Assembly (NCBI GenBank): GCA_944382785.1
Contig: CALWNO010000015.1
Location: 1-52,437 of the forward strand
DNA length: 52,437 nucleotides
Direction of reading: 5' to 3'
DNA from: an uncultured Gemmiger sp.
GTDB lineage: Bacteria; Bacillota; Clostridia; Oscillospirales; Ruminococcaceae
Of this stretch, positions 17,194 through 25,183 are shown in pieces (positions within the stretch are counted from its first letter, which is position 1; each line of letters begins with the position of its first letter). The notes below the pieces were generated by a model. It saw only the letters and a list, made by a program, of their open reading frames with translations, was not told the origin of the DNA and did no database searches. A program made the translations under genes and the position numbers.

Positions 17194-18177
17194 ATGTCTC
17201 ATACTGTTCTTGTCACCGGTGCCGACGGTTTTATCGGCAGCCACCTGGCCGAAGAGCTGGTCAAGCGCGGGGAAAAGGTCCGTGCGTTCTGCCTGTACAA
17301 CTCCTTCGGCAGTCTGGGTTGGATCGATACCCTGCCGCCGGAAATCAAAAATGAGATGGACATCTTCATGGGGGATATCCGTGATCCCAACGGAGTACGC
17401 ACCGCCATGCGGGGCCAGGAGCGGGTGTTCCACCTGGCTGCCCTCATTGCCATTCCGTTCTCCTACCACAGCCCGGACAGCTATGTGGACACCAACATCA
17501 AGGGCACCCTGAACGTGCTCAATGCCGCCCGGGAACTGGGCACCTCCCGCGTCATGGTCACCTCCACCAGCGAGGTCTACGGTACCGCCCAATATGTGCC
17601 CATTGATGAAAAGCATCCTTTCCAGGGCCAGAGTCCTTACTCCGCCACCAAGATCGGCGCTGACCGCCTGGCCGAGAGCTTCTACCGCAGCTTCAACCTG
17701 CCGGTATCCATCGTGCGTCCCTTCAACACCTACGGCCCCCGGCAGTCCGGCCGCGCCATCATCCCCACCATCATCACCCAGCTGCTGGCCGGTCAGACTG
17801 AGATCCGCCTGGGGAACCTGACCCCCACCCGGGACTTCAACTACGTCAAGGATACTGCCGCCGGCTTCATGGCCATTGCAGACTGCGACGCTGCCATCGG
17901 CCGGGAACTGAACATCGCCACCGGGGTGGAGCACTCTATCGGGGATCTGGCCCACGAGCTCATTGCCCAGATCAACCCCAACGCCAAGATCGTCTGCGAG
18001 GCCGAACGCCTGCGCCCGGAAAAGAGCGAGGTCAACCGTCTGCTGGGCGATTCCACCCAGTTGCGCCAGCTCACCGGCTGGGCGCCCAAGTATACCTTTG
18101 AGCAGGGCCTGGCCGAGACCATCGAGTTCTTGCGCGGCCATCTGGATTCGTATAAGATCGGGCAGTATATCCTGTAA
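17194..18177 (+). CDS. legB: NAD-dependent 4,6-dehydratase, LegB-like (extended SDR)
   Basis: 327 residues. Rossmann motif GADGFIG (9-15), catalytic Y149-x3-K153 (SPYSATK), and the hallmark stretch LAALIAIPFSYHSPDSYVD seen in LegB-type UDP-GlcNAc 4,6-dehydratases, which make the 4-keto-6-deoxy intermediate for legionaminic acid or bacillosamine-type sugars. ATG 17194 with AAAGGAG 10 bases upstream; upstream in-frame residues overlap the promoter. No other leg/neu genes are in view; the next genes are membrane glycosyltransferase-like proteins. Substrate by family similarity only. Confidence 0.85.
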   Translation: MSHTVLVTGADGFIGSHLAEELVKRGEKVRAFCLYNSFGSLGWIDTLPPEIKNEMDIFMGDIRDPNGVRTAMRGQERVFHLAALIAIPFSYHSPDSYVDTNIKGTLNVLNAARELGTSRVMVTSTSEVYGTAQYVPIDEKHPFQGQSPYSATKIGADRLAESFYRSFNLPVSIVRPFNTYGPRQSGRAIIPTIITQLLAGQTEIRLGNLTPTRDFNYVKDTAAGFMAIADCDAAIGRELNIATGVEHSIGDLAHELIAQINPNAKIVCEAERLRPEKSEVNRLLGDSTQLRQLTGWAPKYTFEQGLAETIEFLRGHLDSYKIGQYIL

Positions 18178-18191
18178 CTGTCCGCCCACAG

Positions 18192-18258
18192 GGGCCGGCG
18201 GGGCCTGGGGCACGGCATGCTTGCCGGCCCGCTGTACAAGCTTCCGCCGGCCCGATTT
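18192..18258 (+). terminator. Terminator with a competing hairpin between legB and the DUF2142 gene
   Basis: GGGCCGGCGG (18192-18201) can pair with CCGCCGGCCC (18244-18253), followed by GATTTTC, or alternatively part of it (GGGCCGGC) with GCCGGCCC (18223-18230). The two pairings exclude each other. The T tract is short (four T), so termination strength is uncertain. Confidence 0.5.
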
Positions 18259-18281
18259 TCTATAGTAGGAGTTTCCGTTTG

Positions 18282-19949
18282 ATGAAGGAACCGAAAATCT
18301 CTTTCCGCCTTCCCGCCCACCCGGCTGTGCGCTGGGGGCTGGCTGCTGTGCTGGCGGTTGCGGTGGGGGTGCTGTGGGCATACTACTGGCGGGTGTTCTT
18401 TTACCTGGACAGCCGTATCTCTCCGCTGGTGCCCACCCTGGGCTGTACGGCTCTGTGTCTGTTGGTAGTGCTGACGGTGGCTGCCGTGTGCCGCTTGCGC
18501 ACCCTGCCCGCAAAAGGGGCTTTGTGCCTGCTTTTGTGCGGCGTGCTTTTCTGCTTTGCCAACCCTCCCATGCAGACCCCCGATGAATCCGAACATTACC
18601 TGCGCACCTACGCCATCTCCATGGGGCGGTTCGACTTTGACTACGAACGCACCTACCCCGACGACGTGTCCGCGCTGCTGGAAGCCTTTCCCGGCGGGTG
18701 GGTGAATGCCCACACCTCAGTGGGGGTCGGCACCGATCCGGACACCGGGGCAGAAAAGCCGTATGATTCCGCCGGGTATGCCCTCAAGCAGATCGGCAGC
18801 GACGGCGCCATCCAGAGCATCACCGACAGCTTTGCCCAGTATTTTGCCAACCGGGACACCCCGGCCGAAGAAACGCTGCACGAGCCGGTGAGCTTTCTGA
18901 TCCTGCCCTTCCTGCCCGGGGCCGTGGGCATGGCCCTGGCCCGGCTGGTGGGGCTGGGGGCACTGGGATGCCTGTACGCGGGACGGCTGGGCAATCTGTT
19001 GGCCTATACAGCCATCGGCTGGCTGGCCCTGCGCCAGGCGCAGAAATACCGCCCGGCTCTGCTGGGGGTCATGCTGCTGCCCCTGTCTTTGTTCATGGGG
19101 GCCTCTCTGAGCTATGACGCCACCCTGCTGCCCTGCTATTACCTGATGGTCGCTCTGCTGCTGCGGGACAAATGGACCACCCGGACCGCCGGTTTGTATC
19201 TGGCGGCCTGTCTGTATGTGAACGTGGCAAAACCCTACCTGAACCTGTTGTGGGTGGTGCTGCTCCTGCTGGTGCCCGCCCGCGCCTGGCAGGCCAAAGG
19301 CCGCCGCTGGCATTGGTGCCTGGGCAGCCTGGCCGGCGCCTGGGCGGTGATCTGGGCCACCGAGACCTATGCCCGGGTGCTGCGGTTCCATTACCCGGTC
19401 ATTGCCCGGCAGGGGGGCGAGGCGGTGAACGGGGGAGAGCAGCTGGCTTTTGTGCTGGCCAACCCCCTGCGCAGCCTGGCCACCTTCTGGGGCACCTTGT
19501 GTGAGAATGAATTCTTTGTAGGCCAGCTGGGGCTGTTCGGCTGGAAGGACATGCCCATCCAGGCATTGAATTTGCTGGGCCCGGTGCTGCTGCTGGTCGC
19601 GGCGCTGTTGTGTGCCCCCCAGCCGCCCGCCCTGGATGGCCGCCGCCGGGCTGGTCTTGGCGCGTTCGGGGCGGTGTACGCCCTGGGGGCTATCGCTGCC
19701 ATGTATATCACCTACACCCCCGTGGCCATGGTCCGGGTGGTGGGGCTCCAGACCCGGTATTTCCTGCCGGTGTTCCTGGTGCTGGTCGTGCTGGCGGCGC
19801 CTTTGCTGCGCCGCGCCCTGGCGCCTGCCATTTCTGCGGAAAAGGCTGAGCGCCTGGCCGTGCCTGTGTTTGCCGCCCATGCCCTGCTGGGGGCGGTGCT
19901 GCTGTTCCAGCATTACTTTGTGGGACCGCTGTACACCATTCAGCTGTGA
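18282..19949 (+). CDS. DUF2142-family polytopic membrane protein (GT-C-like)
   Basis: 555 residues with about 11-12 hydrophobic segments. After two N-terminal helices there is the DUF2142 motif PPMQTPDESEHYLRTYA, with an acidic pair in the first large external loop as in GT-C glycosyltransferases using lipid-phosphate sugars. Further family blocks are YAGRLGNLLAYT, SLSYDATLLP and LQTRYFLPV. ATG 18282 was chosen over TTG 18279 (AGGAG at 18267-18271). Paralogue of the gene at 41970. It follows legB and precedes another large membrane protein, so a surface-glycan function is likely; the sugar is unknown. Confidence 0.75.
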   Translation: MKEPKISFRLPAHPAVRWGLAAVLAVAVGVLWAYYWRVFFYLDSRISPLVPTLGCTALCLLVVLTVAAVCRLRTLPAKGALCLLLCGVLFCFANPPMQTPDESEHYLRTYAISMGRFDFDYERTYPDDVSALLEAFPGGWVNAHTSVGVGTDPDTGAEKPYDSAGYALKQIGSDGAIQSITDSFAQYFANRDTPAEETLHEPVSFLILPFLPGAVGMALARLVGLGALGCLYAGRLGNLLAYTAIGWLALRQAQKYRPALLGVMLLPLSLFMGASLSYDATLLPCYYLMVALLLRDKWTTRTAGLYLAACLYVNVAKPYLNLLWVVLLLLVPARAWQAKGRRWHWCLGSLAGAWAVIWATETYARVLRFHYPVIARQGGEAVNGGEQLAFVLANPLRSLATFWGTLCENEFFVGQLGLFGWKDMPIQALNLLGPVLLLVAALLCAPQPPALDGRRRAGLGAFGAVYALGAIAAMYITYTPVAMVRVVGLQTRYFLPVFLVLVVLAAPLLRRALAPAISAEKAERLAVPVFAAHALLGAVLLFQHYFVGPLYTIQL

Positions 19950-19985
19950 CGCGGTCTGCCGTTTGTGTAAGAAAGGATCTGCCCT

Positions 19986-22013
19986 ATGACCTTGCTGTCC
20001 ATTTTTGCCGGTCTGGTAGCACTGGCACTGCTGGGGGCGTTCTGTGTCTGTTTTTCTGCCTGCACCCGGTACGATGCCGCCCTGCTGCCTCTGCCCACCC
20101 TGAGCGGTGCGGTGGTGGTGCTGTACATCGCGGCCCTGCCCGGGATGCTGCATGTGGGCATGTTTGCCGTGCTGGCCATCCTGCTGGCGGGGGGGGTGTA
20201 CTTTGGGGTGCGTGCCGGGGCCCGCGCCATCCGGGATGCCATGGGCAGTGCCGGATTCTGGATGTCTTTGGGCGGAGCTGCCTTTTTGTGGGTGCTGTTC
20301 GGCATTCTGCAGCCTATGTTCACCCAGTGGGATGAGTTTACCGCCTGGGGTCTGGCCCCCAAAATGGTCACCGAGCGCGCCGCCCTGTATGTGGCCGACC
20401 CGGTGAACCTGACCGCCTCCTTTACCTATCCGGCCACCAGCCTGCTGTCCTATCTGTTCCAGCGCACGCCGGGACAGTTCTCCGAATGGCAGTGCCTGGC
20501 GGCCATCAACATCCTGGCCCTGGCCGCCCTAGCTCCGGCCACCGTTTTACCCCGGGCCCGGTGGGGGCAGGGAATCCTGCTCTTCACCGTGGGGGCTGTG
20601 CTGCCTTTCTTCTTCAGCACAGCCCCGGCGGGCACCGCCAGCACTGTCTACCAGAACGCTATGGCCGATCTGCCCATGGCAGCCCTTTTCGGCGGCAGCC
20701 TGTGCCTGTACTATGCCGGGGGAGGCCGTCGCGGCGGCTTTTTTGCCACGGCTTTGCCCTTGGCCATGCTTGCGATGACCAAGGATATCGGCCTGGCCTA
20801 TGGCCTTATCGCCGTTTTCGTCATCGGCATTGACCAGTTGTTCGCAACCCCTTATAAAGAGGAGATTTCACGCCCCCGGCAGGTGGGGTTCCGCTTCTTG
20901 CGCACCGCCGTGCTGGCGGTGCCGGTGCTGGCGGTTTTCCTCAGCTGGAGCCGCTACACTGCCGCTATGGCCCCCGATTCCGGCGCCGCCACCGTGGGCA
21001 GCAGCCAGATGGGCTATGGTGCCGTGCTGGCAGGCGGCATCCGCCAACTGCTGGGCATCGGGCGGGAAGCCCGCTTTGCCCAGATCATGCAGGCCATGGG
21101 GGAAGCCTTCTTCACCCGCCGGGTCTGCCTCATCGGTGCCCCGGTGATGGTGGTGGCCATGGTGCTGGTACTGACTGTGGCTGCGGCCGTCAGTGCCCCT
21201 AAAGGCGCCGCCCGCCGCCGGGTCATTGCGGCCTTTCTGGCTATGGCTTTCTGCTTTGCGGCGCTGTACGTGTTCCATCTGATTCTCTACTTCTATAACT
21301 TCTCCGAAGCCGAAGGCAGCGCCCTCAAGGATTATGAGCGCTACCTGACCCCTTACCTGCAGGGCTGGGTGTTGGCCAGTTTCTGCCTGCTGGGGCAGGC
21401 GAGCAGCACTGCGCCGGTCCGCGCCTGGAACCGCCGGGCAGGTACCGGGGTGCTGGTGCTGGCGGTGGCCGGGGTGCTGGGCGTCTTTGCCTGGCGGGGC
21501 GTGCCCACCGCTGGATTCTGGACCAACGCCGACAGCGTATACTCCATCCGGGCGGACGTGAAGGAACGGGCCTCTGTCATGAACGAGGTGCTGGACTGGG
21601 GGGACCGCGTCCTGGTCATCAGCCAGGGAGACGATGCCACCCGCTGGTACTACTACAAATACGAACTCACCGCCAAGGTGGTCAACGGCTACGGCGGCGT
21701 ATGGTGGGGGGATGGGGACTACTCCAACCGGTGGGACTCCGATTTCATGAACCTGGTGGAAAGCCTGAACTGGGACCTGTACGAGCATGAAGCCGTCTGC
21801 TCGGCTGATTCCCTGGTTGCCTATATGGAAGAGAAAAACTGCGATTATCTGGTGCTGGACCGGGCGGACGACTACCTGGAACGGGATTTCAGCGACCGGT
21901 TTGAGGGCGGCATCACCGCCGGACAGCCGGCCACCCTGTACAAATTCATGGGCCGGGATGCCGCGTACGCCTTTGTGCCGGTGGCTGTGGCGGAAAGCGG
22001 GGAGATGCAATGA
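19986..22013 (+). CDS. Large polytopic membrane protein, GT-C glycosyltransferase-like
   Basis: 675 residues. About 11-13 hydrophobic segments fill residues 1-515, followed by a C-terminal soluble domain of about 160 residues. The first long loop carries WDEFTAWGLAPKM, an acidic motif placed as in GT-C enzymes. The C-terminal domain (from about VYSIRADVKERASV) ends with DYLVLDRADDYL, typical of the extracytoplasmic tail of such proteins. It overlaps the next start by 4 bp (ATGA), so both are probably made together. I do not recognise a named family with certainty; the GT-C role is inferred from topology and neighbours. Confidence 0.65.
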   Translation: MTLLSIFAGLVALALLGAFCVCFSACTRYDAALLPLPTLSGAVVVLYIAALPGMLHVGMFAVLAILLAGGVYFGVRAGARAIRDAMGSAGFWMSLGGAAFLWVLFGILQPMFTQWDEFTAWGLAPKMVTERAALYVADPVNLTASFTYPATSLLSYLFQRTPGQFSEWQCLAAINILALAALAPATVLPRARWGQGILLFTVGAVLPFFFSTAPAGTASTVYQNAMADLPMAALFGGSLCLYYAGGGRRGGFFATALPLAMLAMTKDIGLAYGLIAVFVIGIDQLFATPYKEEISRPRQVGFRFLRTAVLAVPVLAVFLSWSRYTAAMAPDSGAATVGSSQMGYGAVLAGGIRQLLGIGREARFAQIMQAMGEAFFTRRVCLIGAPVMVVAMVLVLTVAAAVSAPKGAARRRVIAAFLAMAFCFAALYVFHLILYFYNFSEAEGSALKDYERYLTPYLQGWVLASFCLLGQASSTAPVRAWNRRAGTGVLVLAVAGVLGVFAWRGVPTAGFWTNADSVYSIRADVKERASVMNEVLDWGDRVLVISQGDDATRWYYYKYELTAKVVNGYGGVWWGDGDYSNRWDSDFMNLVESLNWDLYEHEAVCSADSLVAYMEEKNCDYLVLDRADDYLERDFSDRFEGGITAGQPATLYKFMGRDAAYAFVPVAVAESGEMQ

Positions 22014-22666
22014 AACGCACTTCGGTTCCGGACCGCTGGACCCTGGTTTTCCAGCCTCGCCGTCTGTTGGGGCTGTGCTATGCCGTTGGGGTGATGCTGT
22101 GGCTGGCCTGGTCCCTGGTCGGCAGTGCTCTTATGCTGAATCACAAAATGGACGGAAGCCTGCGCCACCAGGTTCTGACTCCGGAAGAACTCACCTATGA
22201 GAGCTTCCGCAATTATGACGACGATCCCTGGAGCACCGCTCCCGACAACCGGGACAACTGGTATCTGTCCACTGACAACGACCCTCACATCCTTTGGACG
22301 GGGGAGGCGTATGTGGAAACGGTACGCCTGCAGGTGGAACAGCTGCTGCCTCCGGGCAGCGTGACTCTCTATTACCTCAAACCGGGCCAGACCGACTACC
22401 GGGAAACCCAGAAGGTCTTTGCCCGGCAGGCGGCGGACGGCAGCTATGTGTTTGACCTGGGCGGCATCGCCGTCACCGGGCTGCGCATCGACCCGGACAG
22501 TGTGGGCGGTGTGCCCACCCGACTGACGGGGGTGGAACTCAACCCGCCCACGGCCTGGTACTGGCGGTTTGTGCCGGACGGCGGGCAATGGATTCTGCTT
22601 CTCTTTGGCCCGGCTGTGGCGGCGGGGCTGCTGTCGGTATTGCGCCAGCTTCTGCGCGGTGAATGA
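22010..22666 (+). CDS. Small membrane protein with external beta-rich domain, unknown function
   Basis: 218 residues: one helix at about 19-41, an extracytoplasmic region of about 145 residues with many alternating hydrophobic/polar strands and RLQVEQLLPPGSVTLYYLK, and a closing helix at about 191-212. Its start overlaps the preceding GT-C-like gene by 4 bp, so it is probably a partner subunit. The DUF2142 protein at 41970 carries a fused external domain of similar size between its first two helices, suggesting that this gene may supply the same function in trans. No family recognised. Confidence 0.6.
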   Translation: MKRTSVPDRWTLVFQPRRLLGLCYAVGVMLWLAWSLVGSALMLNHKMDGSLRHQVLTPEELTYESFRNYDDDPWSTAPDNRDNWYLSTDNDPHILWTGEAYVETVRLQVEQLLPPGSVTLYYLKPGQTDYRETQKVFARQAADGSYVFDLGGIAVTGLRIDPDSVGGVPTRLTGVELNPPTAWYWRFVPDGGQWILLLFGPAVAAGLLSVLRQLLRGE

Positions 22667-22680
22667 ATAGGGAAAATTTG

Positions 22681-22719
22681 GCCGGACCTGCCTTTCGTGG
22701 TGGGTCCGGCACTTTTTTT
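22681..22719 (+). terminator. Intrinsic terminator after the legB region
   Basis: GCCGGACC (22681-22688) / GGTCCGGC (22703-22710) followed by seven T at 22713-22719. Confidence 0.88.
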
Positions 22720-22728
22720 GCCGGAATC

Positions 22729-22760
22729 TGTAACACAAGGCGCCCGAAAGGGACCTATAA
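22729..22760 (+). promoter_or_regulatory. Possible ECF-type promoter before the sigma-factor gene
   Basis: TGTAAC (22729-22734) resembles the AAC-type -35 of ECF sigma promoters, with GACCTATAA about 17 bases further on (22752-22760). Placement ahead of an ECF sigma operon suggests autoregulation. No sigma-A promoter is visible here. Tentative. Confidence 0.4.
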
Positions 22761-22793
22761 GCAAAGAGCAGGGAAGGGGGCGAGGACACCGCC

Positions 22794-23282
22794 GTGAAGA
22801 TGATGGAAGAACTGTACACCGCCTACCGCGACGATGTCTACCGTTACCTGGTCAGCCTGACCCATGACCCCGCCTGGGCGGAGGACCTGCTCAGTGAGAC
22901 CTTCCTGCAGGCGCTGCAGAGTATCGACCGGTTTGAGGCCCGTTCCGGGGAAAAGACCTGGCTTTTCGGCATTGCCCGGCATCTGTGGCTGCAGGACCTG
23001 CGAAGGCGGCGCCCCACTGTGGGGTACGATGATCTGCTGGGGTTATATGTGGAGGACACCCTGCCGGATACTGCCGTGCAGCGGGAACTGCTGCGGCGCA
23101 TCCGGGATCTGCTGGCCCAGAAGGATGAACGGACCCGGCGGGTGGTGGCTTTGCGGGTACAGGGGATTCCCTATGACCGGATCGCCGCCGAGCTGGGTAT
23201 CAGTGCGGGTTCGGCCCGGGTCATCGACTGCCGGGCCCGCCACTGGCTCAAGGAAATGTTGCGAAAGGAGGGGTTGCTGTGA
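22794..23282 (+). CDS. ECF-type RNA polymerase sigma-70 factor
   Basis: 162 residues. Region 2 covers about 5-70 (YRYLVSLTHDPAWAEDLLSE and WLFGIARHLWLQDLRRRR), and region 4 about 105-155 with the helix-turn-helix IPYDRIAAELGISAGSARV. It lacks regions 1 and 3, as ECF factors do. Start taken as GTG 22794 with a GAGG site upstream; ATG at 22800 or 22803 is possible. Its stop overlaps the anti-sigma gene's GTG, so the two are co-translated. Target regulon unknown; a third gene in the operon encodes a membrane-anchored protein. Confidence 0.9.
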   Translation: MKMMEELYTAYRDDVYRYLVSLTHDPAWAEDLLSETFLQALQSIDRFEARSGEKTWLFGIARHLWLQDLRRRRPTVGYDDLLGLYVEDTLPDTAVQRELLRRIRDLLAQKDERTRRVVALRVQGIPYDRIAAELGISAGSARVIDCRARHWLKEMLRKEGLL

Positions 23283-23872
23283 CCCGTAAACAGGATTTGC
23301 CCTGTGAGATCTGCCGTGACCTGTTGCCCCTGGTGCGGGACGGAGTGGCCAGCGAGGCATCCCGCCTGGCGGTGGAGGAACACCTGGCCCGCTGCGAGGC
23401 CTGCCGGGAACTCTGGGGCGAGGAAGCCCCGCCGCCTTTGCACCGGGACCGGGTGCTGGGCCGTATTCGCCGCCGTCTGTACGCCTGGCAGGGGGCCATG
23501 ACTGCCGCCGGGCTGATTCTGGGCATGGCCCTGGCCAACACCGGCCAGGCGGGCTACAACATCCTGCTGCTGCCGGTCCTGGGCGCTGCGGTGCAGTGGC
23601 TGTCGCCCCGGCGGGCACGCTGGCTGCCGCTGCTAGTCTGGCTGCTGATGATGGGCGTGTCGCTGGCGCCTTCGGCCCGTTTTTTGCTCACCCGCCTGGC
23701 ACAGGGCGACTGGAACGCCGTGTGCGGCACCCTGACCTCTGAGGGGCTTTGGTGCTTGCTGTACGCCGCTTTGTGCGTTCTGGGCATGCTGGCTGCCGCT
23801 CTGTTCCACTATGCACTGAGAAAGGAGGAAACCCATGATACCCTCGAAGAAGACATCCGCCAGGACCCCTGA
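23279..23872 (+). CDS. Zinc-finger (zf-HC2) transmembrane anti-sigma factor
   Basis: 197 residues. The N-terminal zinc-binding anti-sigma domain is shown by CEIC early on and HLARCEAC (HxxxCxxC) at about residues 35-42. Then come about four hydrophobic segments between residues 65 and 180 and a short acidic tail. Such proteins hold their ECF sigma at the membrane until a signal arrives. The GTG start overlaps the sigma stop by 4 bp. The last 38 bp overlap the next gene's start in another frame, so all three proteins are tightly linked. Confidence 0.85.
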   Translation: MTRKQDLPCEICRDLLPLVRDGVASEASRLAVEEHLARCEACRELWGEEAPPPLHRDRVLGRIRRRLYAWQGAMTAAGLILGMALANTGQAGYNILLLPVLGAAVQWLSPRRARWLPLLVWLLMMGVSLAPSARFLLTRLAQGDWNAVCGTLTSEGLWCLLYAALCVLGMLAAALFHYALRKEETHDTLEEDIRQDP

Positions 23873-24575
23873 ACATCCCCGCGCCAAAGGCCGCCGCGCT
23901 GCGGCCCTGGCGGGAGGAATCTTCATTGTGCTGCTGATCCTGTTCGTGGCCGGTTATGTGCTGGGAGACCCCGTCAGCCTGGCCTGGGCCCGGCATCACG
24001 CCATGGACTATGCCAACGAGCAGTGGCCGGGCAACGATTTTACCGCTGTCTCTGCCTGGCATGAGACAGGGTATCGCTACAATGTGCGGGTGCAGTCCAT
24101 GACCAGCCAGGACACCAGCTTTACCGTGCTTCTCTCCTGGGGTGTGGTGCGCAGCACCACCTACGACTACGATGTGACGGGCCTGAACAATACCTGTCTG
24201 CGCATCACTGCAGCCGCCCAGCAGGATATGACCACCGCACTGAACAATGCAGGGATGAATTCGGATGGGCTGCTTGTGCAGCCCGGCAAAAGCTGGGAGG
24301 GCACCCCGGAGGATTGGGGCCTGACGCTGGATATGCCGTACGACCCCGGTAACCTGCCGCCCCTGACCGCCGATTTCTCCCTGATCTACACCGATCGCCT
24401 GCCCACCGAAGCCGATGCCGACACCCTGCTCAAAAATGCCAAAGCTGCCTTTGAAGCTGCCGGCCTGGACATTGCCTACTATGAGGTGACTCTGGTATAT
24501 TCCGGCGGAAAAAAATACGAACATGATATCAGCCTGGGCCCGCTGACCGCGGTGGAAGTGGACGCCCTGCCCTGA
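23835..24575 (+). CDS. Single-pass membrane protein of unknown function, third gene of the sigma operon
   Basis: 246 residues: a basic N-terminal tail (1-24), one helix at about 25-45, then a roughly 200-residue external domain with no motif I recognise. AAAGGAGG precedes the ATG, which lies inside the anti-sigma coding region (38-bp overlap). The external domain contains two similar segments with Tyr-rich strands (STTYDYDVTGLNN and DFSLIYTDRLPTEAD), perhaps a repeated fold. It could be the signal-sensing partner of the sigma/anti-sigma pair or its effector; both are inferences from gene order. Confidence 0.7.
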   Translation: MIPSKKTSARTPEHPRAKGRRAAALAGGIFIVLLILFVAGYVLGDPVSLAWARHHAMDYANEQWPGNDFTAVSAWHETGYRYNVRVQSMTSQDTSFTVLLSWGVVRSTTYDYDVTGLNNTCLRITAAAQQDMTTALNNAGMNSDGLLVQPGKSWEGTPEDWGLTLDMPYDPGNLPPLTADFSLIYTDRLPTEADADTLLKNAKAAFEAAGLDIAYYEVTLVYSGGKKYEHDISLGPLTAVEVDALP

Positions 24576-24582
24576 CAGAAAG

Positions 24583-24621
24583 AAAAACTCCCTCTGCTGT
24601 GGACCGGCAGAGGGAGTTTTT
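24583..24621. terminator. Bidirectional terminator between sigma operon and Lrp gene
   Basis: Perfect 15-bp inverted repeat AAAAACTCCCTCTGC (24583-24597) and its complement (24607-24621), giving T5 runs on both exits. It serves both convergent units. Confidence 0.92.
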
Positions 24622-24625
24622 ACGT

Positions 24626-25081
24626 TTATTCGGTTTCTTCTTCCGGGCGGCTGACCGGCACGCCCCGGTGCTCCACCGGGGTGGAAAAGACGATCTGGGT
24701 GCGGGTGCGCCCGTACTGCTGCAGCTGGTTGATGAAGGTATCCAGCTCCTGGGTGGTGGCAAACAGCACCTCAATGAGCATGCTGTAATCTCCGGTGACG
24801 CAGCAGCATTCCACCACCTGGGGGCAGGCCTGGATATAGGGATAAAATTCCGGCTTGCGCTGGGGGTCCATGTCCAGATTGATGAAGGCCTTGACCAGAT
24901 ACCCCATCTTCACCGCATCCACCTGGGCCTGGTATCCGGTGAGGCATCCGTCCTTTTCCAGCCGGGCAATGCGGGCGGATACGGCGGGGGAGGAAAGAAA
25001 CACCTGATCGGCAATCTGTTTCAGCGGTGCGCGGGCATCCGTCTGCAAAATATCAATGATTTTGCGGTCAATGTGGTCCAT
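24626..25081 (-). CDS. Lrp/AsnC-family transcriptional regulator
   Basis: 151 residues. The N-terminal winged HTH (about 1-60, IDRKIIDILQTDARAPLKQI ... SSPAVSARIARLEKDG) is followed by a RAM/AsnC ligand-binding domain (about 65-145, including VVECCCVTGDYSMLIEV). These proteins bind amino acids and control amino-acid metabolism genes. It has its own promoter and terminator and is not obviously linked to a neighbouring operon, so the regulon is unknown. Confidence 0.93.
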   Translation of the reverse strand: MDHIDRKIIDILQTDARAPLKQIADQVFLSSPAVSARIARLEKDGCLTGYQAQVDAVKMGYLVKAFINLDMDPQRKPEFYPYIQACPQVVECCCVTGDYSMLIEVLFATTQELDTFINQLQQYGRTRTQIVFSTPVEHRGVPVSRPEEETE

Positions 25082-25118
25082 GGAAAATCCCTCCCGGCTT
25101 GGCTTAACTATGTGCGGT

Positions 25119-25147
25119 ATTGTATCACAGTCTTGCCGAAAGGTAAA
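25119..25147 (-). promoter_or_regulatory. Sigma-A promoter of the Lrp gene
   Basis: Minus strand: TTTACC (25142-25147), 17-bp spacer, extended -10 TGATACAAT with TACAAT at 25119-25124. Confidence 0.75.
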
Positions 25148-25183
25148 GCCCGGAACGGAATATCATAAAGTTTTCCGGAAGCC

